Of a stretch of DNA of 64,000 nt, positions 22,603 through 33,977 are shown piece after piece; the first letter of the stretch is position 1; each line of letters opens with the position of its first letter. Origin of the DNA: Thinopyrum elongatum. Taxonomy: Eukaryota > Streptophyta > Magnoliopsida > Poales > Poaceae. The position numbers and the translations under genes are program-made. Location of the stretch: assembly GCA_011799875.1 (NCBI GenBank), contig CM022302.1:200428086-200492085 (forward strand), written 5' to 3'. The notes under the pieces were generated by a model. It worked only from the letters and a program-made list of their open reading frames with translations, was not told the DNA's origin and did not search any database.

Positions 22603-22670
22603 GATGGAAAAACGATGCTAGAAGAGAGGAGGAGGAGATAGGTGTGAGCCAGCACCTCGCCCATGCTCCC

Positions 22671-22680
22671 TCTTTATAGG
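22671..22680 (-). promoter_or_regulatory. TATA box for the antisense gene
   Basis: On the minus strand the sequence reads CGCCTATAAAGAGGGAGC, 70-80 bases before the antisense ATG at 22602. The leader between them is pyrimidine-rich (CTCCTCCTCCTCTCTTC). This is normal plant promoter geometry and opposes the retrotransposon's own transcription. Confidence 0.65.
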
Positions 22681-22681
22681 C

Positions 22682-23152
22682 GAACAGGGCCGGGGGCTGG
22701 CCCCTCACCAAGGGGCCAACCGGCCCGTTCTACCAATCCGACTTCCCCGCGCCATCAACGGCTCATGGAATCAAGGCCGACCCCCTGCGCCAATCCATGG
22801 CGTCTGGCTTTCCGCCATGGCACACATTTCCGCACCCTCCGCGTCCGCCACCAACCCTATGCAATGCATGCAGCATACGTGGCAGAAATGCCAGAAGCGG
22901 AGTCGAAGCTAGTGGAATGGCAGTTACCGCCCCGTGAATATGGGGCATAGGTAGCCCATGAATCGTGGCTCGTAACTCCCTCATAACATCGTGCACGACG
23001 TGCGGAAAAACTGGAAACTGACTCAAGCACAGGTTAATGAAGAAGCAAAGAAAATCTCAAGGATGAGCGACCACAAACTCTTCGCCTGTGTACTGGATAG
23101 GGCCTACCTCGACGATGCTTGGCAGCATGTTCGGACCAGGCCCTGGGGCTCC
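22682..23152. other. Spacer upstream of the antisense promoter, to the 3' LTR
   Basis: No gene is supported on either strand. The purine-containing block GGACCAGGCCCTGGGGCTCC just before 23153 is where a polypurine tract would be expected, but it is not a clean one. Confidence 0.45.
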
Positions 23153-24068
23153 TATCGGTGCAACAAACCCTGGTGTTTGTTGCCCGGACTGTACACAGGC
23201 TTAAGGGTAGGGTTACAGCATCCAAGACAAGGCCAAGCAGAAGATATAACTCTTTGAGAAATCAAAGGGCGGATCGAGAAGACCAAGACAAGCCAAAGAA
23301 GCAAGATATCACTAAGGAAAAACCTCCCTTGTCGGGCAGGCGAGCCTGCGAAAGTCGAGGTCACCCCGAAGACAAGTCTCAAGACTCCCCCGGCAAGCTT
23401 GGCGGGGATGCCGAGGGCGGATCACCCCGCCAAGGCACCACCGCTCCATCTCACAGCAACCAAGTCACCTATCGGTGCGGTGTCATGCCCCCAAGTGATT
23501 AAGTTGCTATTATTTGGCACGTGGTAGCCATTTCTGAGGAAGATCACCCCCGAATGACACCCGTCCAGAGGCGTGTCACGCAGGCAGGCGAGAAGGTGGA
23601 TGAATAGCACGGCAAGGCTTGCCAGGCTACCCTTGCGATGTGACACTAAGCGGTGCATTTAATGCACCCTGTCCTGTCTGCAGAGTTAGGTATGATAAGA
23701 CTGTGGCTATCTAATCACTGGATAATGACTGTTTTGCCATTGTGGTAACCCCTTGACCTATAAAAGGAGGGTCGTGGCAACCTTAGAAAGGATTCGGACC
23801 CTTGTACACTCATACGCGCGTAGCTGCTCTCGTTCCAAGGCGACCCTGCCGGGCTAGAGCGTTGCGTCTCCACCACGGTCCTTTCATCAATCCACCAAAG
23901 CAGGAGTAGGGTTTTATGCCTCATGGCGGCCCAAACCTAGGTAAAAACTGCCTGTGTCATCACTGCCGTGCTGCTCTACGGTCTTCGCTCTTTGTACAAC
24001 GTGCCCTTCCCCCTTGCCAAATCACAAGGGGCCGATGGCCCCATAGGTGGCCGTGTTGAACCACGACA
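23153..24068 (+). repeat. 3' LTR (916 bp) of the plus-strand Tat-like element
   Basis: It aligns end to end by eye with the LTR at 6493-7412: the start TATCGGTGCAACAAACCCTGG corresponds to TGTTGGTGCAACAAACCCTGG, and the end is CCACGACA. The first dinucleotide is TA instead of the canonical TG, which fits G-to-A decay. A TATA box lies at 23759. The flanking 5 bases, actcc at 24069-24073, are the predicted target duplication; the partner is outside the window. Confidence 0.85.
23759..23765 (+). promoter_or_regulatory. TATA box in the 3' LTR of the plus-strand Tat-like element
   Basis: TATAAAAGGAGG matches the TATA core of the opposite-strand LTR at 6807. It could drive read-out transcription into 24069 onwards. 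Confidence 0.65.
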
Positions 24069-24078
24069 ACTCCCTCAC

Positions 24079-24860
24079 GTGGTTATCGGCGACAACCCTA
24101 TATATTCGTGGGCTTACGTGGACATCCATGATCACTTCGACCGACAACGAGATAGGTTACCATGGTGGATTCTTCCTTTGGTTCGTGTTATCGTAGTAGG
24201 TCATGGTGAGATTCAGACCTAAGTTTGAGCGCATACTATGCATGCATGCATGAATCCCCGTCATCGGATCGAAGTGTGGTGTGACATACATATATACAAT
24301 GTGTCGTCAACTAACCCTCGCTCCGTGTGGGGATTTCTGGTTCCAAAGCACGGTGCCACAACAAAGTTGTTCCATTGTGTATTCAAACATCAACACTCCA
24401 TACATATGTTTGGGCCACATGCAGGCAGTTGTTGTCTTCCGGGACTAGCTACTTGCGTGATTATTGGTGAGCTAGCCTATCTCTGGGGTCGCAAGGACGT
24501 CCATCACTTTGACCAACAACAAGAGAGAGGTTGTACGACCAAGGTGGATTCTTCTTGGTACATTTTACAATACATCTTGGTGAGATGACCTCTCCCGCTG
24601 ACTGAAAGTGTGTGTGAGTGTGTTTGATGGGGGGGGGGGGATACTAGTTGCACTTTGCTAGGTGAACCTCCGTGGGGGCGGGCATGCGTTCCTAGATTAA
24701 GATTCCCCTCCTACCGACACGAAGGAGGGGGGGACAAGCAATACCGTGCGCTTTGTGACTTAGGTGCCACATCGAAGTTGTGCATTTGGTATTTGAACAT
24801 CAAACCACCCTTCTCATACATATATTTGGTCCACATGCAAGTGTGTTCGTGTTCTGACCC
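24079..24860. repeat. Degenerate tandem duplication, period about 380-410 bp
   Basis: The block 24079-24183 (GTGGTTATCGGCG ... ATGGTGGATTCTTC) recurs at 24457-24560. The block 24351-24435 (GTGCCACAACAAAGTTGTTC ... CCACATGCAGG) recurs at 24761-24858. No gene is supported and the origin is unknown. Confidence 0.72.
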
Positions 24861-25612
24861 TTTCTCGCGTCATTTTTGCCAAATTTATGAACATTAGACA
24901 AGTCGGATGACACAACACACATGGTTCACTCACACAAACCGTGTGCCACGCCAGTGCCCCTGTCATGCACATCAGCACAGTACATTGGGCTCCACGAGGC
25001 TTCCCCTCTCAAAAATATCTACTCGCTTGCAGGGTTTTTCTGTTTGATAACACATGGTTATTATGTTTCGACCGTGTGTGATGTTTCTTGTTCCCGCTCC
25101 CGCCTGCATCCCTCGAAAATATCTGCCCAACTCGAGGGTTTTTCTATTTCAGAACACAAGGTTGTTATTTCGGGACCATGTGCGATGCACCATCATCCAA
25201 ATTTTCAATAGCCACGACATTTTACTCCCACGTTTGACTCCCGCGTAGTAAAATTTTCAGTAGCCACATCATTTCCTCAAACAAACCACCTCCACACACA
25301 CCCCCAAAAACTCCTCGGGCGCGCCCACACGCGCACACACACACACCCACCACAACCCCTCCCTCACTCGAAACCCTAGCAAGGTCGCCGCCACCGCCGC
25401 AAGGCCTCCATTGTCAACATCTGCCGGGTTGCCCGTGCAACTTACCCACCGATCTCCATACCCTAGCCGCCCTGAGTTTCTTAGATGACGCCTGCCAAAC
25501 GCCCCTTTCCCACAGATCCCCATCCCCATCCCTCACTCCAGAGTGTCGCAGCCTAAGCCCGGCTACACTTCCCGTGGAGCTCGAGGAGCGACTGGCCTGA
25601 AAGAGGTGTATC
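24861..25612. other. Spacer and probable 5' leader of the following B3-type gene
   Basis: Low-complexity CACACAC around 25330-25350 is followed by GAAACCCTAGC, a phrase common in plant 5' leaders, and CGCCGCCACCGCCGC. Two related blocks containing CATTTT/CATCATTT...CCTCAAA are near 25200-25280. No other gene is seen. Confidence 0.45.
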
Positions 25613-25998
25613 ATGGCCTCTTCACCTGATGTCGCCGAGGTGGCTGCCGAGGAAGCTGACGACCATTACTGTCCGCAGGCTTTCAATCAGCGGGCCAGAG
25701 TATGCGGGTATGTCGCGGACGGCAGCTATGACATCGAGGTCGTTGACAATGATGGCCTGATGCGGGCTATGTCACAGGTTAAGTGGACCACCCCAACCCC
25801 TCGGTTTCAACTGCCGTCGATCTCATCCATGGCCCCGCCGCTGATCTCCTCTGGCTCGCTGTCAAGAATTTGCCATCCTACATCGCCATCGAGCCCCTTT
25901 TGTCATTTCTAAAGGACACGTTCTGCGACGCTGGCTTGGGATCCACAGCTTCCAAGTCAGACCTCATCGACGGCGACCACGAGGAGGGCACCCTCTCC

Positions 25999-26150
25999 GA
26001 CTCTTCTAAGGGTAAAGAGCCCATCTGCGATATCAGGGAGAACACCCTATAGCTGTGCTCTTCCAAGGTGAAGGAGCCCATCTGCGACAACATGGAGCGC
26101 ACCCAGGGTCTGTGCTCTTCCCACGGGAACGAGCCCATCTGTGACAAGTG
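25999..26150 (+). repeat. Threefold coding repeat of about 60 bp
   Basis: The phrase LCSSKxxEPICDxxExT occurs three times in one frame (SSKGKEPICDIRENT, SSKVKEPICDNMERT, SSHGNEPICDK), with a stop after the first unit. Confidence 0.8.
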
Positions 26151-27298
26151 AGGAAACCCATGATTTGTTTTGCCGTGCCTCTTCACAGGGGGGAACCCAT
26201 GATTTGTTTTGTCGAGTGCCGTTTGTAGTGTAGTGTAGTGAGAATATGTCCAGTTTTCATTGCTCTATTGGGTTGTTTGTAGTATGCCTTGTTTATTTCA
26301 GTTGTTCACAATGTGATGCTCTATATGTGCAACTATTTACTGTGCAATACATTTTCATCAATACCAATTTTAAACATATATACCAATAGGAATGCATATA
26401 TTTGCTTGCTGTTAAGCCTGTTATAGCTAGCATATGCCTCTTTTAAAGTTTTTTGGTTGTTTGGTTGTTTGTAGTTAGCATATGTCCAGTTTGTAATGCT
26501 ATCTTTGGTTGTTCGTAGTATGCCTTGTTTATTCCAGTTATTCACAACGTGACGTTCTATATGTGCAAGTATGAACTGTGCAGTTCAATTTCACCAATAC
26601 CAGTTTCAACAATACCACTATGGATGACTACATTTGGTTGCTGTTAAGCATGTTGTAGTTAACACGCCTTTCCATTTTTATTTAACAATAACCAGTGCAC
26701 TTAGACTGGCACAATACCAGTTTGACTGACTATATTTGCTTGTTGTTAAATGTTAGGCCTGTTGCAGTTAACACACCTTTCCACTTGTTTTGCTTAACTA
26801 GCGTGCTTAAACCTGCACACTGAAGCTATTGTTTGGAGATTATTTTGTCTGCCATGGATATATTTGGTTGATGTTTAGCCTATTGTGCTTAACATGCCTC
26901 TCGATGTACTTACACAGGACAATTTTGGGAACGACTGTTGTTTTCCATCGAGGTTAGGATCATCCCATGGCTTATATATACTCACTGTTCAGGATATCAG
27001 TAGCTGGTAACATATAGGCCGGGGGCTGATAAGGGACTAATCGGTGAATCGAACTTTTAACTGAATATATCTATAACCCATTTATCGTTAGGTTAACTAG
27101 GGCATATCTAATATATCTGAGGCTACATAGCAACATGCAATGTACTAAATGTCTAAATATGCAATCCTAGGCTACATAGCAACAAGGAAGAGTATTACCT
27201 TAATGTTCTGATGATGTCTAGATATACGTAGAAGAGCGGCAACAACAACAATACATCAGCAATTAATCAGCCGATAATTTGTAAAAATGCAATAAACA
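26151..27298. other. Intron-like AT-rich region of the B3 gene with internal repeats
   Basis: Phrases such as TTGGTTGTTTGTAGTATGCCTTG and ATTCACAACGTGACGTTCTATATGTGCAAGTAT occur two or three times (26260-26330, 26450-26580). No exon is identified. Confidence 0.5.
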
Positions 27299-27386
27299 CC
27301 CTCTGGCTCATAATATAAGATGTTAATTCATCCAATATGTGAGTATATCGGATGTTTTAAGATATTATATAATGGGACGGAGGGAG
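27299..27386. mobile_element. Stowaway-type MITE (Tc1/mariner), about 88 bp
   Basis: The ends are CCCTCTGGCTCATAATATAA and ATAATGGGACGGAGGGAG, near-inverse copies of the Stowaway terminal CTCCCTCCGTCCCATAATAT. It has no coding capacity. A clean TA target duplication is not obvious. It lies in an intron of the B3-type gene. Confidence 0.75.
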
Positions 27387-28165
27387 TGTTGTATTACATC
27401 ATTGTGCAATTGTTGTTTAGCTTCTAATATTAACTTGGTGCTTTTAGGTACATATGTCATTGGTAAAGATCCGCGCTTTGACCATTTCTGCGTATGGGGC
27501 AATGAGATATTGATGAACCAGCATCAAGTGAGGAAGCTGATAAAGATTATTAGTAAAATGGGTTAAAAGATGGCAATTAAACTATTTGTTTACACTTTAT
27601 CCAAGACAACAACGAACTGCAGGATGGTAAGTAAGAACTCTGCAGCCTTCTTTTTACTGCCCATAATGAGTTGTGTTAGATGACAGTGTCTGAATCTTTT
27701 TCCTTTGTAGTGGTTCCCAAAGCAGTTTACTCAAGATTACCTCTCAAAATACATGATTGGTGGGCATGCAAAGGTTAAAGTATTTCTACCAGAACACGAT
27801 GACTATCGAGATGTGTTCATGAAGACAGTGAAGGATGGGTGGTCGGCCATCACAAGGGGTTGGACTAGAATCGTGCGTGCCTTCTGCATGGAGGAGGGCA
27901 CAATATGGGCATTACGCTTCACCTTGTTCAGCAACCAGAATGTATTTCGCCTCTTTCTTTACCATCTTTAATAGTACAAGTATACAACCGTGGTTTTTCA
28001 TTCTTTATTTGGTGCTTATGTAATTCTTGAACATATGTACCTGTGAATCGAATAATGCTTTGGTTGTTTGAACCTGATGGATATGAATAAAGCTATTGCA
28101 TACTTTCAAATTCAAATCTGGTCCAATTTTAAATAGCAGCAATTAAATTATGGTGAAATTACGCT

Positions 28166-28877
28166 CTGCAGGTCGTTACGGCGCACACGGTCGGTAAAAC
28201 AAAAATGTTTGTGATATACACCATAATCCGACACGGTTCACAGAGAGGAAACATGTGCGAGCGTGCACACAGTTGCCGTTTGCAAAGCGTGTGTGATGTC
28301 AGACAATATCACAAATGGTGCGGGTAAACGAAATGTTTGTGATAGTTGTCTTATCGTACACGATTTGCAATCATGAACTGTTTCTGATGTGGTATGCATC
28401 GTAAACGTTACACCACTGAATAGCGTGTGCGATAGTTATCATGTACGACGCTGTTACGATGGTCCGACGTTTCGTAATCGTATCCAACACTCGTACGATG
28501 ATTAGCTAATCTTCTTAATTAGTTATCGCATATGGTTCGGGAAAAGTGAATGTGTGTGATTGTATGCTTATCGTACACGTTCTATAATCGTGAACTATTT
28601 GTGATGGTCCGCGCATCATAAATGTAGCACCACAGAATACCGACTGCGATGGTAATGCCAGCACACACGAGTAGCAAGGATGGAGCATTTGGGATATTCG
28701 AGATATCAGAAACAGTTTTATAGGGACAACTGTATGCATCATGGCTCCCTATCCCCAATGGTTTTTGGGTCGTGTGGGAAGGACCCCCCTATCGCACACA
28801 CTCACTTGGCGACGGTTCAAAATGCCGTCACGGAAAGGGGTTAAAAACCGTTTGTATAGCACCTCGTTGTACCAGTG
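28166..28877. mobile_element. Unclassified repeat with a possible CACTA-type right terminus
   Basis: A phrase (ATCGTACACGATTTGCAATC ... GTGTGCGATAGTTATC) at 28352-28440 recurs at 28570-28660 in diverged form. The right edge reads GTTGTACCAGTG at 28877, that is CACTGGTACAACGAGG on the minus strand, which resembles CACTGGTA-type CACTA ends. The left terminus was not found, so this is tentative. Confidence 0.4.
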
Positions 28878-29301
28878 TGTGTGAGTAGTTTACCACAGAC
28901 CTATGGATCCATAGCAATTAGCTAGATGGCTTCTTCTCGCTCTTTGATCTTCAATACAATGTTCTCCTTGATGTTCTTGGAGAACTATTCGATGTAATCT
29001 TCTTTTGCGGTGTGTTTCCTGGGATCCGATGAATTGTGGGTTTATGATCAGATTAGTCATGAATATTATTTGAGTCTTCTCTGAACTTTTTTATGCATGA
29101 TTGTCATAGATTTGTATTTCTCACGTCTATCCATTTGGTTTGGCCAACTAGATTGATCTATTTTGCAATGGGAGAGGTGCTTTGTGATGGGTTCAATCTT
29201 GTGGTCCTCTATATCCCAGTGACTGAAAGGGACAAGACACATATTTGTATTGTTGCCATTAAGGATAAAATGATGGGGTTTATCCATATTGATTGAGTTT
29301 A
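28878..29301. other. Spacer with one short unrecognised frame
   Basis: A frame on the plus strand at 29093-29296 (MHDCHRFVFLTSIHLVWPTR...) has an ATG but no recognisable domain or splice context. It is not called as a gene. Confidence 0.4.
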
Positions 29302-30560
29302 CACTACAAAAAAAATACACTTCCATGATGATACATGTTTGTCACAGTAGGTCACGTTTTCTGTCATGCATGTACATCCATCACGATTTTATGACAGAAT
29401 CAAGATAGTCATACCTGTGCTGTCGTAGAAGTGTTCCATGACAATACCAAAATTATCATCACGGAAGTGTCCACTTCCCTGACGATAAATGGCACTTCAT
29501 GGAAGCACTTTCGTCAAGGGTAACCGACACGTGGCATCCATCGTAAGGGGTCGCCGTTAAGCTATCGGGTTCCGGTTTGGATCCGATAACCCGTTAACAG
29601 TCCGGACCAATGGGGATTTTCCACGGGTAAAATTCTCATTCGCCGGAGGATCCACGTGTCGGCTCAGCGTTGGGATAGCTGTCATCCAGCGAATGGACGG
29701 GAAGCGCCTATGATACATCGACACGTGGTTTGGCCCAACAGTGGCCCATTCAATTCAAAAGGCCGGCCCATTTAACCTAGTCAAAAGGTAACGGCCAGCC
29801 CACTTAAAGCCTGATAGCGACATGTTCGCATATAGCCCATTTACAACCCGCTAACTCATGGCCCATTATGGCCTATCTGAATTAGGTCCAGTAGCGTCAT
29901 CTGGGCCGTCCAATATGATTCCAGCCCGTTGTAACTTCCGGCCCATGTATGGCCCATGACATCTTTCGGCCCATATGAGGCCCTTTCTAACTCTTCGCCC
30001 ATTAACGGCCCGTGGTGAAACTGGACCGTAATGAACAGTGTATCGCTTTATACCCATTAACGGCCCATTATTCCATTGGGCCGTTTCCAGCCCGTTTTAT
30101 CTTTCGGCCTTCTCAGGGCCCATTTATTCTTGGGCTGGTTTACAACATTCGATTACTTACAGTCCATTACTAGTCTGTTCCGGTTGTGGGCCAAATTCAG
30201 CCCGTGGTTAAAGTCGGCCCGTTAATCCGTTGGGCCGTTTTCATAGCGTCATCAAATACGGCCCATTAACGACCCATTATGCCTGTCGATAGAAACAAGC
30301 CCGTTATACTCATCGGCCTATTAATGGCCCGTTATGGTCGGCCCATGAACGGATGATTCCCACTCTAGCCCGTATACGGCCCATAATGTGGTCCGTTATT
30401 GGCCCATGTTTGGCCAATCGATCATACGGCCCATAGAAGGCCCATTGATTCTACGTCCCGTAGAAGGCCCATTATTTCTATGGCCCGTAGAAGGCCCATT
30501 GTTTCCACGGCCCATAGAAGGCCCGTAGGAGGCCCATGGTCACTACAGTAGATAATTAGC
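29302..30560. mobile_element. CACTA-type terminus and subterminal region (left end only)
   Basis: CACTACAAAAAAAATACAC at 29302 is a CACTA terminal signature, followed by imperfect short repeats around TTCCATGAC/CATCACG. A second terminus of the same type and orientation is at 38335, and no inverted partner (…TTTTGTAGTG) was found in the window. The element's right end is therefore unknown or lost. The minus-strand gene at 30868-36540 ends towards this terminus, as expected for a CACTA gene. Confidence 0.65.
29730..30540. repeat. Dense array of GGCCCA/TGGGCC motifs
   Basis: About twenty GGCCCA or TGGGCC boxes lie in 0.8 kb, most as GGCCCATTA or GGCCCGTTA. At 30425-30540 they form four tandem units of about 30 bp (GGCCCATAGAAGGCCCATTG and variants). 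GGCCCA is the core of plant site II elements bound by TCP factors; functional relevance here is inference. Confidence 0.8.
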
Positions 30561-30867
30561 CCATGGTTATTGTGGCCTAGTTTTAAAAAATAGGTTATTG
30601 CGGCCACTAGCAAATCGCGGAAAAAGAACTGCACTGACTACAAGCAAACAAATAAACAAGACAACAAGGAAATAAATAACCAAGCAACTTACGCTAGGCT
30701 ATTACGGCTATTACACATATTACATCCACTGGGCATCAAAGCTCGCCACCAGTGCAAATATTGGGAACAAAGCAGCATATTACATACACTAGATGTCAAA
30801 GTTGGCGACAAGTGCAAATAAACGATGAAGCAAAACAAGTCCAACACTGAAACCACTTCACAAGAGC

Positions 30868-33800
30868 TCAAGAAACAATATCCTGGGTATACACCATGCT
30901 AGCAAGACGCTTAGCAAGCTTATTAGCTTTCTCTTGTTTGGCGCTTAAATCCTCCAGTGCTTGTTGTTGCACCAGAAAGTATGCATCTGAATTCTGCAGG
31001 GACTTCCTCAGTCCTTCGGCTTCCTGTCGTAGCACATCTGATCGATGTCTTTCAACTTGAAGTTGAGACTCAAGAAGCCGAACTGATTCAAGCAGCGAGT
31101 TCGAAGAGCTGGTGCCAGCAGTAGTGGCCAATAACTCGAACACTACATCAAGACAGGACTTTGGGGTTGTCTCACTGTCTTCAAGATAGTTTTTATCAGC
31201 TTTCTTGGAGACCAACAAGGATGTCTCACTATCTTGAACCTTATATGCATTACTTCCTTTACCATTGCATAACGGGGTACTCTTCTCCAATATTTTGCCT
31301 GCATTCTAAAAGAGAAACAAGCAGACACATCACAGGTTTACCATGTTGTATATGAAACTCATTTTGGTAAATCAGTTCAGTAGTAAGGTGGACAGCATAA
31401 CAGCATGAAACAAACATATATCTATGTAGTATGGTCACTGTATGGTCTATATCATTCTAGTTTATGTTGCCAAATCAAGATAGAGACAGTTCAAATCATA
31501 TCTATTTAAGACAAAGCAGCATAGACAGAATATAAGTGTGGGAAACTACATAGCACTAACAACACTTGTAATGTGCATGGCTTGAGAACATAACTGTTTA
31601 TTCAATTGAAACTGAAATCAACATAGAGCAAGTGACAACAGCAAACACGTCAAAGAAACAGGTTTAAAACATACCTGTTGCGCCATTGGAGTTTCAATTG
31701 CATCCTTCAAATTTGAAATTAGATGGTATGAGTAAATACAGTGATGCAAGAGCAAAGGAGTATGAACCATCGCTATGGAACCTGACCTGAGAACAATTCT
31801 TCTTCTGCTTTAAGCGTTGACTTGGGGTTCGGAGTGGTGGTCCTCGTGCTTTGGGCACTGCAGTTGCCTTACTAACTGCTCGTGTTTGGGTGCTCTGCGG
31901 TGGAGACGGTGCTGTGTCAACTGGAACTGGGTTACTATCTGCTGGGGTTGGGGTTAGAAGGGGTGTAGCTAGTTCTCTGTCCAACTAGGTAGGGGTACAA
32001 TCTGCGTGAGTCTGGGTTATGTGTGGTGGGGTTGGTTCGTGGGCAAGTACAACCGTGGTTCTATCTACATCGACGGGTAGCACGATCTTTTCTGAAGACC
32101 ATGTTTTTACTCCCATAGATACTGCCATCACCCCCTCCAATTCAAATGGCTGATAAAAAAGAAAAGTAATTGAATGTACAGACATTGTATGATAGATAGG
32201 TGCAATGGATAGTAGGGAAGAAAACATGGCATGAAATAATTCACATTTATGTTGTCTAGCCAAACAGGATAGCATGACATAATTTCACATATATGATGGC
32301 TAATTAAACAGGATAGCATGACACAATTTCACATATATGATGGCTAACTAAACAAGATAGAATGCCATACTTCAAAATATGATGACTATGTAAACCGGAT
32401 GACATTATGTAACTATACGAAGTATCTATTGAAGTGGTTGGCATGCCATAATTCACAAACATGCGGTCGATGGAAACATGATGGCATGATATAATTCATG
32501 GATAGAATGACATAATTCAAAATATGATGACTATGTAAACAGGATGATATGATATAACTATATTATGTCTTTAGAAAATGGGTTGGCATGCCATAATTCA
32601 GATACATGCTGTCTATGTAAACATCATGGCATGATATAATTCAAATATATGATTTATATACTAAGAAAGTGAGCATAGGGCAATCGCATATATGATGTGT
32701 CAACTAAGAAGATGGCATTCAATATTGTGTATATGATGTAAAAACTAAGCATTGCAAGATAACATATGCATGATATGAGTAATATAACCCTGCCAAGTTT
32801 GAGCATACACCTCAGGGGGAAAATAGGACTGGTCATCTGTCTCTGAATCCTCCTCTGAGGAGCTATCTGTAACCAGCAAGATATCTGCTTCAGCAGGTAG
32901 CATTGTCTGCTCTGAAGACCTTATTTTCACTCCAGATTTTTCCATCACCATTTCAAATGGCTGATGCACAGGAAGAGCAGTTGAATATACAAACAATGTT
33001 GACAAATGGAATACATAATACAAAAAAGGATGGCATGATATAATTCACATATATGACACTTGGCTAAACAGCATGGCATTGCATAATTCACATACATAAT
33101 GCCTTGCAACAAGATAGCATTGCATAATTCACATATATAATGTCTTGCAACAAGATGGCATTGCAAAATTCACATATATGGTAATTAGACACTAAACAGG
33201 TGCCATTCACACAAAGCATGTCTAAACTAAGCAAATGACATGCAATGCAAGACACCATATGCACGATATGAGCAATATAACCCTCTCAAGTTAGAGCATG
33301 CACCTCGGGGGGGGGGGGGGGATAGCACTGGTCATCTGTCTCTGAATCCTCCTCTGAGGAGCTATCCGTAACCAACAAGACAGGCGCTTCGTCAGATAGC
33401 ATGGTCTGCTCTGAAGACATTGTTTTAACTCCAGATTTTTCCATGACAATGTCGAATGGCTGATGCATAGGAAGAGTAATTGAATGTACTAAAATTATTG
33501 ACAAATTTAATATATAATAAAAAAAGGATGGCATGATATAATTCACATATAAGATGACTGGCTAACCAGGATGGCATTGCAAAATTCACATATATGATGC
33601 CTGGCTAAACAAGATGGCATTGCATGATTCACATATATGATATAGAAACTAAACAGATGGCATTCACACAATGCATGTCTAAACTAAGCAGATGACATAT
33701 TTTATGTAGAAAGTAAGCAATGCAAGGCACCATATGCATGATATGACGAACATCAGAATGCCAAGTTAGAGCAGAAGACCTCAGGGGGTAAATAGGAGTG

Positions 33801-33977
33801 GTCTGCTCCCTTTGAATATCCCTCTGAACAGTTATCTTCCTCTTGATTATAGTCTGGAATGGCGGGAGGGGGGTTGCTTTTGCGCCCACCATGGACCGAC
33901 GTCTGCATGAAATTTTATTGCCACGCAAGGCTCGTCTCTTTTGCTCTACATGTTCAGTACCATTGTGTACAATAACT
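30868..33977 (-). pseudogene. Multi-exon CACTA-associated gene with duplicated exons, C-terminal coiled coil
   Basis: I do not recognise the family. Exons supported by splice sites on the minus strand are 33779-33977 (GTEHVEQKRRALRGNKI..., PPFQTIIKRKITVQRDI), 33304-33459 and 32811-32960 (two copies of PFEMVMEKSGVK...SSEEDSETDDQ), about 31790-32148 (related start PFELEGVMAVSMGVKTWSSE, then a Pro/Thr-rich stretch) and 30868-31310. The last exon reads ESVRLLESQLQVERHRSD and QEKANKLAKRLASM, a clear coiled coil, ending at 30868. A TAG at 31985-31987 interrupts the fourth exon (Gln to stop is the simple path). It sits next to a CACTA terminus, so a TNPA-like role is possible but unproven. A Ser/Glu/Asp acidic patch in the duplicated exons could be an activation or interaction segment. 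Confidence 0.62.
32260..33660. repeat. Intronic minisatellite of ATAATTCACATATATGATG-type units
   Basis: GGCATGATATAATTCACATA, TATATGATGGCTAACTAAAC and close variants recur more than a dozen times in the introns around the duplicated exons (32260-32720, 33020-33190, 33530-33660). They were probably duplicated together with the exons. Confidence 0.82.

Larger units (their letters stand above)
7413..24068 (+). mobile_element. Tat-like Ty3/Gypsy element, 3' part, split by a CACTA transposon
   Basis: Plus-strand pol (RT, RNase H, second RNase H, integrase) runs 7413-9122 and resumes at 19356-20801, with a 10.2-kb CACTA in between. A 2.3-kb post-pol region with an antisense frame follows, then the 3' LTR (23153-24068). 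The element begins abruptly in the middle of RT at the LTR edge of the minus-strand copy, so its 5' LTR, gag and RT start should lie left of the window. Protein-level similarity to the minus-strand copy is high throughout, so both belong to one family. Several stops and frameshifts are present. Confidence 0.88.
25613..27971 (+). pseudogene. B3-domain gene, decayed, plus strand
   Basis: ATG at 25613 opens MASSPDVAEVAAEEADDHYC and ARVCGYVADGSYDIEVVDND. The frame then shifts near 25770 and continues VDLIHGPAADLLWLAVKNLP up to a stop at 26050-26052. Later exons fit GT-AG rules: 27448-27626 (donor ATGGTAAGTA) and 27711-27971 (acceptor TTTGTAG). They join to a B3-like domain: KMAIKLFVYTLSKTTTNCRM, WFPKQFTQDYLSKYMIGGH, VFMKTVKDGWSAITRGWTRI, VRAFCMEEGTIWALRFTLF and NQNVFRLFLYHL-stop. 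A TAA at 27564-27566 interrupts the domain's first strand. B3 proteins bind DNA in the plant nucleus. Fragmentary exon 1 and stops argue for a pseudogene, and middle exons are not resolved. Confidence 0.7.

Noticed and set aside
29093..29296. 67-codon plus-strand frame with ATG
   Set aside because: Short, isolated and without a recognisable motif; kept only as a note in the spacer entry.
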